A stretch of DNA of 64,000 nt from Diphasiastrum complanatum (taxonomy: Eukaryota > Streptophyta > Lycopodiopsida > Lycopodiales > Lycopodiaceae), in NCBI GenBank assembly GCA_029204225.1, contig CM055095.1, forward strand, positions 56,083,790 to 56,147,789. The letters run 5' to 3'. The position numbers and the translations under genes were made by a program. The notes under the pieces are model-generated. The model saw only the letters and a list, made by a program, of their open reading frames with translations, had not been told where the DNA came from and ran no database searches. Each line of letters begins with the position of its first letter. The first letter of the stretch is position 1. This document shows positions 29,821 to 39,544 of this stretch, one piece after another.

Positions 29821-30357
29821 TTCAACTAGTTTGAGCATAGACTTTGAAAATACTCCAAGTGAAGTCCTATGCTTCATGAACAAGTCCTTTCCCAATGCTT
29901 TGGTGAAGATATCAGCTACACATTCTCTTGAGGACATATGTTGAAGCTCGGCCTCCTTTGACCTGACTTGCTCCTTGACAAAGTGATATGCCACCTCAAT
30001 GGTGCTTGCTCCTAGCATGAAAGATAGGATTGGTTGTCAACCTTTGGGCTGATTGATTGTATTAAAAGATGATTGGGCTCTCTAAAAAATCTAGCAAGTG
30101 AAGATCATCTTCTTGATCCATACCATCTCCGTTGTGCAATGTGGAAGAGCTTTGTACTCGGCCTCACTAGATGACAATGAGATAGTGGCTTGTTTCTTCG
30201 ACATGCATGAAATAGCTCCATCACCTATGAAAATACAATGAGAACTAATGGATTTCCTATCCATTATATCTCCAGCAAAGTCCGAATCTAAAAATCCAAA
30301 CAAGTTAGGTGAAGATCCCTCATACAATATGCCAAAATCTCGAGTCAAAACTAGCAT
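29821..30357 (-). pseudogene. Copia C RNase H and pol C-terminus
   Basis: Landmarks are LFGFLDSDFAGDIMDRKSIS, CIFIGDGAISCMSKKQ, TISLSSSEAEYKAL, EVAYHFVKEQV, ECVADIFTKALGKD and LGVFSKSMLKLVEEG, all typical of the copia RNase H end. A frame change lies near 30020-30090. The frame starts abruptly at 30357, where unrelated DNA begins; the rest of pol is missing. Confidence 0.9.
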
Positions 30358-30359
30358 TA

Positions 30360-30806
30360 GGGGATATTAGAACTCAAAATAGGCCCTTTGTCAAGATGTT
30401 ATTTTTGACTCTGTGTGCTTTCAATGCTTATGTGTCCCAATCAATGATGTCCATCTGTGACAAGCTATAACAGTGATTGACGGACAAAAATTGTTTTTAA
30501 CTTTTTTTGGCCAAATTTTTGTGATTTTCAAATATCCCACTAGGCAGAATAAACGATTGTGATTGGACCATAGTTACTGTCCGAATACTCTTTTGATGCC
30601 TGTCTTTGTACACTCAAGGTTGATTTGACGTCAATATTCGTAAACTATAGTTAACTAATCCTTGTAGTTTAGGAACTTCTTGTCATTCCTGGGTATACCT
30701 CTCATTCTCTTCATTCTATTTGTCATTTTGGATTTTCATTCTTAGGTTTACCTCTCATTCTCTTCATTCTCTTTGTTCTCAGCCTGCGTATGCATATTTT
30801 GAACTA
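30360..30806. other. Left part of the non-LTR block; no gene
   Basis: AT-rich DNA beginning at the truncation of copia C. An imperfect direct repeat of about 56 bp (TACCTCTCATTCTCTTCATT twice, near 30694 and 30750) lies just upstream of the next ORF. Confidence 0.5.
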
Positions 30807-32123
30807 ATGGCTACACATAATTGGAGACCAAGAGGAACCATTGATGCAATCAATATTTGCAATGAAAAAAATGTAGAAGATCAATGGAAAACAAGAATAT
30901 ATCGAAAATATCAATGGATCTTGATGCATCCCTTTGCAAAAGGCTCATTCCGGAAAAGAAAAAGATCGGATAGAAGCTCTTGGAAAGGCAGGATAATGGA
31001 TTTCAAAGTATCACCTGCCGGTCAATCTATCACAGAAGTTTTAGTTCAGCATGCTTATCTTCACAAAGAGCTCAACATTCATGATTTGAATCCAAATGAT
31101 AGAAGAAAATGCAATTGTAAGTATTCAATTAGTATGTACATATTCAGATTTAAATTCTTTAGTATTAGCTTTTTTTTTTAAATAAAATTTTTCTTGTGAT
31201 ATGTTTGTTGGTTTTGCATATTTGTATCCATCAAATTTTGTTGAATGGCAAACAGTTCAATCGATTGTAGGAATAATTGATGTCATACATTTGGATATCT
31301 GTATTTTACAATATAAAGGTTGTTCTCCAAAAATCACTTTGAGTCAGGAGTTTTCTTTTATGATCACACCTATTTTCCTGATAAAAATGGTTTAGTGGGT
31401 AGATTAGAGCCATATTCTCTACCAGATTTTTCGAGTGAGGAATGGATTTCTTTTGATGCAGCAATTTCAGAAAGTTTTTGATCTAGACTATGTTTTGATA
31501 TTCAGAGTATATTAAAATATAGCACTGGTTCAAAGAATAATACATTAAGTTGGTATCTACCTTTACTATTTTTGTTGATTTTTTTTCCAAATGCAATGTT
31601 CGAAGAACGAAAACAATGTTTATTTGTAAGTACTTGAGTGTTGAAATAATCGCCGGGTTGTTGGATGATGGTTGGGATATGAAACAAAATCAGCAAGCTG
31701 AGTGCAGAGTATGTAACTCATCAATGACCTTTAGATATCACATTGAAAAACAAATGCAAAAGTGAGTGGAAGCCACTTGATCAAGATTTTGGAATAAACC
31801 CTCAAGAGCAACTTCAAATAATAGTGAAAAGAAATGACAACATTCTTGCAATGGTTGAGGCTGAGGAAGATTGATGTCTCAATCACATTCGATCAGAACT
31901 AGACATGGTGCAATTTGATCTACCTCAGTACTATCAATTTTGATTGAATGGTGTAAAGATACATTATGCCATATGAAAATTTTCATTTATTCTATTTCTT
32001 AGTGAATCAGTTTTAAAAAATAATCTAACTAAAACAATTTTTCTTGTGCAGGTAAGAGCAAGGCAGAAAGAGTATATAAAATACAAAGACATTGGAACAT
32101 CCATCGAAATTGAAGATCCATAA
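30807..32123 (+). pseudogene. Unrecognised gene-like region with decayed exons
   Basis: A 103-codon exon (30807-31116) starts MATHNWRPRGTIDAINICNE and includes FAKGSFRKRKRSDRSSWKGR and LVQHAYLHKELNIHDLNPND, ending at a good donor GTAAGTATT. Further coding-like pieces follow: FVGFAYLYPSNFVEWQ, then shifted FFYDHTYFPDKNGLVGRLEP and LPDFSSEEWISFDAA, then a hydrophobic stretch, ECRVCNSSMTFRYHIEKQ (possible metal ligands), EQLQIIVKRNDNILAMVEAE, and after an acceptor TTGTGCAG the end ARQKEYIKYKDIGTSIEIED with TAA at 32121. Stops and shifts interrupt it. I know no family with this sequence. Its texture is protein-coding, not LTR-element. Confidence 0.45.
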
Positions 32124-32632
32124 ATTTTGAACAATGTAATTTCGTATTATGTAATATAATTTTTTGTATACTTCATTTTTGAAAATATATGAATCACTTT
32201 TTCTATGATCTTTTCTATGAGTCACTTTTTCTATGAGGCTCTTTCTTTTCTATGATCTCCATTTCCATGGTGGAGGACACACTGTAATTCCACTGAATAT
32301 GAATTTTTGATAACAAGCTTAATTGTCTCCTACCAGAAATGCATTATCTCCATTGGAAAAATTTTGGACACTTGAACTCCAGTGACCACTACAATCAGAT
32401 ATCGAATCGACGCGCGCCCTTGTTGAAGTGCTTTCCCAAAAAATCTAAGTGAACTTATGTCGCATGTTTGAAATGGTTGTGGCAAAGGTTCACTCATATC
32501 ATCTTCTAAATTTATCCAAAAAAACCATGGTAAAGGCAAGGCAGACCAAGGCTATGAAAAACAAACATGTAGGAACACCATACTCTCACTCTGTACCCAA
32601 AAAACAAGCCAGGATGGTTGAGATTGCTTTCG

Positions 32633-32644
32633 TTTTTTTTTTTT
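32633..32644 (-). other. Poly-A tract 3' of the H3-like gene
   Basis: Twelve T on the plus strand give A12 on the minus strand, about 67 bp after the H3-like stop codon. It could be the remnant of a retroposed poly-A tail. Confidence 0.5.
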
Positions 32645-32711
32645 CTGCATCTTGTTTAGGAGGAGAGGACAGAGCTGGTCTAAAGTACTCAGCAAATTTG
32701 TCATACGTGTC

Positions 32712-33101
32712 TCATAGCCTGAACACAACGTTGAAATCCTTCGGCATGATGGTCACCCTCTTGGCCTGGACAACTGCAACAACACTATCTGAAAAAAATT
32801 TCACTTGGAAATCCTCATATGCGGTGTGCAGAGCTTCAATTGCCGTTACAGTCCATCTCACATCTATAGATAGACTTCTTGTTACTTGTCTGATGGATCT
32901 CTGTATGTGAGCTTTTGGAATAAGAAGATTGTTGGTCTTTTGTAGCTTCCGAATATCCTTCAGCAATGGCGGGTCTCTTGGTCTGCCCCTTGGCCTAGGA
33001 GGTGGTGGTGGTGAACGAGACGTTGGAGGTGAATTTCTCTGGCCTCCTATGATTGGGATACCTCCAGAATGGATACGTGCAGTTTGCTTAGTGTGCGCCA
33101 T
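32712..33101 (-). CDS. Divergent histone H3 / CENH3-like protein, intronless, 129 aa
   Basis: Translation from ATG at 33101 gives 129 residues (H3 is usually 135). Tail: MAHTKQTARIHSGGIP keeps T3-K4-Q5-T6-A7-R8 and GG12-13 but has I at position 9 and I at 14; residue 2 is H. A Pro/Arg-rich linker (PPPPPRPRGRPRDPP) replaces the K18-K36 region. Core: LKDIRKLQKTNNLLIPKA (alpha-N), IRQVTRSLSIDVRWT, AIEALHTAYEDFQVKFFSDS and QAKRVTIMPKDF. TNxLLIP, RWT, FSDS and KDF resemble plant centromeric H3, while loop 1 has canonical H3 length and MPKD is canonical. The stop TGA falls where R of the final ARRIRG would be. There are no introns; A12 lies downstream. Nucleosome incorporation is likely only if the core folds; this is inferred. 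It may be a retrogene or a cargo gene of the surrounding block. Confidence 0.8.
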   Translation of the reverse strand: MAHTKQTARIHSGGIPIIGGQRNSPPTSRSPPPPPRPRGRPRDPPLLKDIRKLQKTNNLLIPKAHIQRSIRQVTRSLSIDVRWTVTAIEALHTAYEDFQVKFFSDSVVAVVQAKRVTIMPKDFNVVFRL

Positions 33102-33162
33102 TAGGATCAAATATTGGATCAACATGCTTGCAAAGAGAACCCGGACTCAAAATTCAGGTCGA

Positions 33163-34801
33163 GGTGTCGAACCGATACCTCTATGAGTAAGGAAGGCAAG
33201 TTGATACGTGCGCGAGTGAACACGGTAAGCAGGTCAATTGCTTTGGGTGTGCTGAACCGACACCGCATATAAGTAGAGATTGAAACAAACTTTATGCAAA
33301 AAAATTTAAGCATCGTACACCTGATTATATAGTGCCAAATCCAAAATGATTGCAGTCATGGTGGTTTGGATTATCGAGGCCCATATTCTGAGACTTGAAA
33401 ATCAAATCCTAATTAAATGTCCATCGGTCATCAAAATGATTAATCGATATGGCTAATGATGACTGTAATTATGGAAAAAGTATGGAACAAGTAAAATAAT
33501 TAAACAACATTTAAATGGTCATAGACTACAATTAATTTCTGCAATTGACTAGGATATGCCATAAATATTAGACCAATTTTGATATTCATTCATCATAATT
33601 TCGAAAGATTTCAACTACCTGTTTTTCCTCCAATAGAGAATCGACACGCATACTGGATGTGTCTTCCAGTGAAGCTATTCATGCGCGCTGAACCGATATT
33701 GGACAGAATTCAAAATCATTTTTTTCTTGCAATAGCGATTCGACGTGCACAGTCCAAGGGGAAAAACTTTTTCTTCTGTTTGGAGTGCTCATCCGATATC
33801 CGAGTCTCCATATGCTCACCTAGTTGATTTGTCCCCTAGTGAAGCTATCTGAGTTGCACTGAACCTATATTGGATGACACTATAAATCATCATAGCTTGC
33901 AGATTCTTCTTGGCTTTGGATTGTATGAAGAATCTACCGAAGCAAGCTTTGATGATTCATAATGTAGTCCAATAGCGAATCCACGCGTGCAGTCCAAGTT
34001 GAAAAATATTATTCTTATAACGGACGTGCTGATCCGATATCTGAGTCGTCATACTGGAGTATCACATCAACGCGCGCCTATTTGATGTGTTTCCCGTGAA
34101 GCGGTTCTCCTTGCGCGCAAAATCGATATCGGCTTTTTCTGAATGCTCGATCTTTTGAAAGAAAAATTCATCTTTAAGGTGCTTAAATAGGGTGAGAGTC
34201 TTAAATAATTGCCCTCATAAATGATTTCAATGACGTCCCGTTTAATGTTTGTTTAATGCACAAATAATGATGTCTATTTAGTGTTTTGCAGCACAGGTTC
34301 AATTTTAGGGTAAGGGCTAATGATGATTAGGAAAGGTTACTGATAGACTATTAAATGTATTGCAACGGAGGTACGAGTTTGTGTCACTCTGATTGGTGGA
34401 TAGATATAGGCCCCATGACTCTATTTATTTTTTGACAAATGTATGGCTGTGATCAACAGGAATAGGCTACAAATATGGGCACCACTCTCCATACTATGAT
34501 TCTGTGATCTTTTATTTAGAACTCCTTTGTCATTTTGTTTTCTGTGTTTCTCCGCGATATCGAATCAACGTGTGCCTTGTCCTACAGTGCATGGTCGGAT
34601 TCATTCAGGCGTGCTGAAGCGACATTAGTCTCTTTTGGCGTAATATCGGATCATCAACGCGTGCATTGCTCTAGTTTTCTCAACCAGAATAATTCAGTCG
34701 CGTTGTGAACCGATGTTGACCTCTTCCTACGGAATATCGGATCAACGCGTGCCCTATTCTAGAGTCCTCGATCAAAATAATTCAGGCGCATTGATATCAG
34801 G
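33163..34801. repeat. Array of a GC-rich motif in alternating orientation
   Basis: Direct form, approximately ATATCGGATCAACGCGTGCC, at 33632, 33731, 33971, 34061, 34556, 34641 and 34732 (also 32399). Inverted form, approximately GCGCGCTGAACCGATATTGG, at 33245, 33683, 33785, 33853, 34025, 34111, 34608, 34697 and 34784, and a shorter one at 33163. Direct and inverted copies are paired 50-56 bp apart seven times, so each unit of about 90 bp is a dyad. The array fills most of the interval between the H3-like start (33101, minus) and the ORF start at 34807 (plus). It could be a binding-site array or subterminal repeats. Confidence 0.8.
33302..33631. other. AT-rich spacer upstream of the H3-like gene
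   Basis: No ORF of note. On the minus strand a TTATATG lies close to 33265, a possible TATA element for the H3-like gene. The rest is featureless. Confidence 0.3.
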
Positions 34802-34806
34802 TTCAA

Positions 34807-36284
34807 TATGGCTAGTTCCTCCATGTCCTCAAAAAATCAACTTCTGGATTTTTTGAATGCCAGTGACATTCCATTAAAGAAATTAAAGTATCTTTCTAGT
34901 ATTTTTTTTGCGCCTTTCAATATCGATAGCTAGTTTATGAGACTCGTTGTAATTTACTTTCTCTTCTTGATGATTTTTCTCAGATTATTAGTACTCCTGT
35001 TCAGGATATAGATAGTTTTTGTTTTGTTCATTTTCAGGACCTTGTGCATTCCCAAACATCCTCTAAGCATAAACATAATAGAAAGTATGCTAATTTGTAT
35101 GATTATTTCAAAAAATATATATATTGTGGTATCCACAAAAGAATATGTCGTCTTCTAATCAAAGGTATGGCGTTTGTGTTTCACATATCTGCTGAAATTT
35201 TAGATGATGAGTTTGTTGGATCTTCTACTATTTCCATGATTGAAACATTTGCATCTGCTCTTGTTGATGTAGATCAAGTAGATACTAATATAGGTGTTGA
35301 AGCTGAAACATCTATGGTTTCAGATTATCAGAAAACTCTCCCTCGTTCTATAATCCTCTCTGACTCTCTTCCATTTACATCTCCAATTAATCAATTAACT
35401 CTAGTCGATATTCCTGTATATTTTATAAATAATGACATGTATATTTCTTTTAATGATATAGAAGATGTTTTGAATTTGAGAGAGGATGAAATCCTCTCAA
35501 ATTTTGCACAAAATTTATCAGAATTTTCTGACATTGTTGATTACACATACAATGACCTTGAAAGTGAGATAGATTATGATAAAGATGGCAATTGGAAATC
35601 TGGCAATGAGGCATTGGAGGCCATATTTGAAAAATTGAAAGCCTACGAAAAAAGTTTGCCTACAGAGGAGGAATTTTTGGAGTTTCAAAAAAAATGTCCC
35701 CCAAGGACTCGGTATATCCCCTCGGAAAATGTAGAGTCCATTGGAGGACATGACATTAGCAGAACAAATGTCGTTGAATACGATGATTATGATCTGGTAA
35801 GTAGATATTATATTGTTATTGATATTGTTCAGTTCTCTTAATTCAAACACTGTGTTGAAGTTTGAGTTTGCAGTGTTATGTATCATTCTAAATTTAATTT
35901 TCTTTACTCCTTGCTATTGAAATAGATGCCTTTGGTATGAGACATGGAGGCGTCCGAGGTTTATCAGCCGGGAGAGAGGATGTGTCTCTATCTCATTATT
36001 TAAAAAACTTTCAAAATAATGAGATTTGTATATATCATTTATCTTTTAATCCATATGCTACCACCGTCATTATGGCCATCAAGTCATTATCAGTTTGTTT
36101 AGGAGGCCATACGTATGTCAGAGGAACATATAAAATAATCTTTGTCAAAAGGGATTTGGCAATTAAGATATTGGGTTATACTCCCAATGAGACTACAAAA
36201 AGATCATCTGGAATGGCCCTTTATTCGGGTTATATTGATATGAGCAAAAGGAAAAATTTAGAATTTTTGGATCCATATGAATAG
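34807..36284 (+). pseudogene. Unrecognised acidic protein gene, two exons, with frame breaks
   Basis: ATG at 34807, six bases after the motif array, starts MASSSMSSKNQLLDFLNASD and reaches a stop at 34933 after about 42 codons. One base of shift there restores LVYETRCNLLSLLDDFSQII and a frame open to 35796, passing FHISAEILDDEFVGSSTISM, YISFNDIEDVLNLREDEILS, LPTEEEFLEFQKKCPP and VEYDDYDL, then donor GTAAGT. After acceptor GAAATAG (35926) the long frame reads DAFGMRHGGVRGLSAGREDV, YHLSFNPYATTVIMAIKSLS, GGHTYVRGTYKIIFVKRDLA and ends at TAG 36284; it is one phase off the donor. No family recognised. It is probably a recently broken gene or an element ORF. Confidence 0.5.
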
Positions 36285-36372
36285 ATATTATTCATGACAA
36301 TACCATCCATCTGAATCTTGAAGAGGATGATGATGAAAATTAAACAATTTTCTGTAATAGATTATTGATATA

Positions 36373-37087
36373 TTACAAAGATCTCTCTTTTGTTATGAAT
36401 TTGAATGCCTTTCGAAAAATCGTAACATTTGGCGAGTTTTTAGCTTGATATCTAAATTGTGCTCTTTTGTAAAACCACTGAAAAAGTTGAACTAAATATT
36501 TATGTTTTGAATTGTGTCCTCCATTATTTGTAGCTCTATGAAATGCTCCTCTTGCTTGCCAATGAGATTTTTCCATGCCTTGTGATGACTAGATACTTAA
36601 GCTCTCATATTCCTTAGCAAAATAAGTTGCATGATGAAGAAAGATGTGCTGCAAACAAGAGTTTTGATAAGTTACATCAGTAGAAAAAAATATAAGCATG
36701 AATGAGATAAGTACCAGATAATTAAATAGATTAGTACCATGTCACATGTGTAACATTGTCTTTTCCCCAACAATCATGTACATATTTTACAAATGTGGTG
36801 CAATAATTTTGCAAAGTCCTCATATCTTTAGATGATAGGTTTTCTTTCCTAATAACACCTATGAGTTTGTCTAAGTTGTTCCACACTTGTCCCTTTTTCA
36901 CTCAATTACTTACTTTTAGTGTTCGTGTTGCTTGAACAATTTCTTTTCGAATTTCGTATCTGACATTAGATTCTTTGCATGTGTGATTGAATAAGAATCT
37001 TCTTGCTTTAGCACCTCCAATTGATGGCGTATTAGGAACGTTTCCTTTTTTTTCCGGAGAGTCTGTCACTTTTTTCAATAGTGACAT
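36373..37087 (-). pseudogene. Transposase-like ORF, C-terminal part, with one intron-like gap
   Basis: From 37087 the minus strand reads MSLLKKVTDSPEKKGNVPNT, FNHTCKESNVRYEIRKEIVQ, a stop, then KKGQVWNNLDKLIGVIRKEN, LQNYCTTFVKYVHDCWGKDN, an intron-like gap (GTACTA ... TTGTTTGCAG), HIFLHHATYFAKEYESLSI, a TAG, and GMEKSHWQARGAFHRATNNG, then LVQLFQWFYKRAQFRY. The late G-x-E-x-x-H ... N/T-x-x-G-G ... W-x-Y-R layout recalls the ends of DNA-transposon transposases. This is resemblance only; no catalytic triad was assigned. Confidence 0.4.
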
Positions 37088-37164
37088 TCCCGTTATGTAG
37101 TCCTGCCCGCCTTAATGCTACTTGTACACATTTGTCTTATGGTAGATTGTTGCAACCTTTTCTT

Positions 37165-37395
37165 AGGAGATAATAGGAGTGTTTGACACTCTCCTTGCTA
37201 TAGCTAGGCATTTCCAACTTCCAAATTTTTATCTTCTGGCACTTTTGTGATAGGAGATAATAGGAAAGTTTAACACTCCTTGCTATAGCTAAGGGTTTCC
37301 AACTTTCAAGTTTTAATATTTTGTCACTTTTAGTATAGGAGATAATAGGAAAGTTTAACACTCTCCTTGCTATAGCTAGGCATTTCCAACTTCCA
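37165..37395. repeat. Three-copy tandem repeat, period about 86 bp
   Basis: AGGAGATAATAGGA begins each copy (37165, about 37251, about 37337), followed by ACACT(CT)CCTTGCTATAGCTA and TTTCCAACTT. Copies differ by small indels. It lies just upstream of the transposase-like ORF. Confidence 0.9.
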
Positions 37396-38256
37396 AAAGT
37401 TTATTAGTCATTGCATATGTTTTAAAATACCTTACTTTTTTGCAATTTTATATGCCTTTAAATACACTTTGAGGTGTCAAAATTGAACTTAAAAGATACT
37501 GTGTAGTTTGCATTATCACATTTCCAATTTTGCATTTAATGTTCTTGTTGCCATCTAGTGCTTTTGCTTATGGTCCCTTCAAAGATAAAGGTACGTTGTA
37601 GACATAAGTGCATGTTTTAAAATGCACATACCACTTTTAGTTTCTATAAGAGACAAAACCACTTAGACTACACAATGAATGTACCATGAAGGTGCATTCA
37701 AGGAAACAAGGAATCAAGCACTAGACTTTCACACCTATCAAGATGTGATGGTCATTAATTTAACCACATCCTCCATGTTGCCTACAATATGAAACTCATA
37801 AAACCTCTCAAAGAGAATGGATAAATTTAAAATACCATTCAACATAACATGGGGAATTGCAAGAATGAATGCTTATGGCGGTTTCACACCATCAACACCC
37901 ACCATTGAGCTTATTTCTCTTACCACCCCTTTTTAAGCCTTGGCAAGCGATTGGATCGGCAAAAAGGTCAATCCACTTCTAGAATTGGATGACAAGCTAC
38001 GATCTAAGTGGCCCATTTGAATTCTTGGAATCTTAATTGATCCATTTATCTTGAGTTGTCCTTAACAACACAACATGTCGCGCAATTTACTCGAGCACAA
38101 GAAATCACATTCACTTGTTATTATGTGGCAAAAGATGCCTTCCCATGTGGTGTGTACATGGTGTCAACTCAAACTAAGTGTGAAATTGGGAGTCCTTTTT
38201 TCTTATGCACCAATATCATGCATTCATTCTAAATAAGGGATTTGTGGGCACCCCTC
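37396..38256. other. No gene; target region of element D
   Basis: AT-rich non-coding DNA. The sequence continues across the element D insertion at 43523, so it is one pre-insertion locus. Confidence 0.5.
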
Positions 38257-39177
38257 TGTTGCGCCGGCTCCTCAAAGGGCGCTGGGACTTGAGCGGTTTC
38301 CCCAACACGCGCTTAAGTCTAACATTCATCCATCATGCACTTACGTAAAAGCCAACTCAGAATCGTAACAAGCTTAACCATTCAGACTTAAGAAAACTGG
38401 AATCCCAACCAACCCGAAAGCCAACTCAGAATCCGTCCCCAAAAGGTAACCAAAGGCAAAGACAAGCCACACATGAAACCCAAGGCATAGTGGTTGCCAA
38501 ACTGACCAATTGGCATAGCGGCAAGCCCCATGTCGATGACAGGGACCCTTAGGCGCCAGCGACGCAAAAAGGTTGTAGTAAGGGTCCTTCCACTTGGACC
38601 AGTCCCGGAGGCGAAACCGAAATGGTAATCATCCCCAAGGATCAACTTTATTAGATTTGGAAGAGGATACATTCATACATAGACTGACCGGTCTCGGGGC
38701 CACCAACACGTGCTGGGCATTGTGCCTGGCTCGTGCTGGTAGAGGGAGCTGAGACCTGGCGACTGGATTCCTGGCGCTGGTTGAGCTGCCCAAGTTTATG
38801 TCTGCCGGACTCCCCCTATAGTTCTGCTGTGATTCGGCGCACCCCCTCTGGTTTGAAACATAGTGCTTTCTGGTAAAGTACGCTTTTTAGGACTTAGTTT
38901 TTTATTTTGCTGATTAAGCCTGGCAAGCCTGGCAGAATCAGTCTGGCTCCCGGACATGGGTCCCGGGAGCCGTCCCGGTGGCCGAATCAACCTGCTTTCC
39001 TGACTAGGCCATGACTCGAGCTCCAGAGCTAGCTCATGACTTTGTGACTACTTGACTGGCTCACCACAGGTCGGAGGCTCAGTCCTTGACATTCTAACTT
39101 GCTCTGGGACCTTAGGGAGTGTCACCCCTTTGAGTCTTACAGGGCACGCTGGGTGCACCCAAGTCAGCTTTACAACA
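38257..39177 (-). repeat. Element D 3' LTR
   Basis: Plus-strand reading is TGTTGCGCCGG ... CTTTACAACA, with matching 5-bp inverted ends TGTTG/CAACA. It contains a 94-codon open frame present in both LTRs, probably fortuitous. Confidence 0.95.
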
Positions 39178-39193
39178 TCCTCCCCTCGTTTGA
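39178..39193 (-). promoter_or_regulatory. Element D polypurine tract
   Basis: TCCTCCCCTCGTTTG on the plus strand is AAACGAGGGGAGGA in element sense, abutting the 3' LTR. Confidence 0.85.
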
Positions 39194-39544
39194 AAAAGCT
39201 GATGTCCTCATCAGGGCCAAACTAGAACCTAAGACTCATGGCACGGGCTTAATTCACCGGCCAGACTTTAGTCACATATACAAGGGCACGGGCTTGATTC
39301 ACCGGCCAAAGGAAACCAACTGTAAAGCAGAGTACTGATATTGTGTTTTACACCCAGCACAGGAAAAGTGTGGATCTAGTTCACTTACGTAAAACCTGTG
39401 TGAAGCTGTTGCACGTAGACATCAAACTGAAGCTCACTCCTCAATGAGAATTGCGGCTTACTTTATTAGCATGAAAGAAAAAGGTACTCACGGCTCCCTT
39501 AAGCCTCAGATATGTCGTTGTCGTCGCACATCTGGATGAGTCCC
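39194..39544 (-). other. Element D 3' untranslated interior
   Basis: No ORF. A 23-bp direct repeat (GGCACGGGCTT then ATTCACCGGCCA) occurs at about 39240 and 39287. This is where pol would be in a complete element. Confidence 0.6.

Noticed and set aside
32389-32420. CACTACAATCAGATATCGA, resembling a CACTA transposon end
   Set aside because: No matching inverted end or 3-bp duplication was found, so the block was not called CACTA.
32449-32910. 153-codon plus-strand ORF
   Set aside because: Mostly antisense to the H3-like gene, whose reading frame has clear family motifs.
38388-38672. 94-codon ORF on the minus strand, also at 42723-43007
   Set aside because: It lies inside both LTRs of element D, so its duplication is explained by the LTR pair; no domain or start context supports translation.
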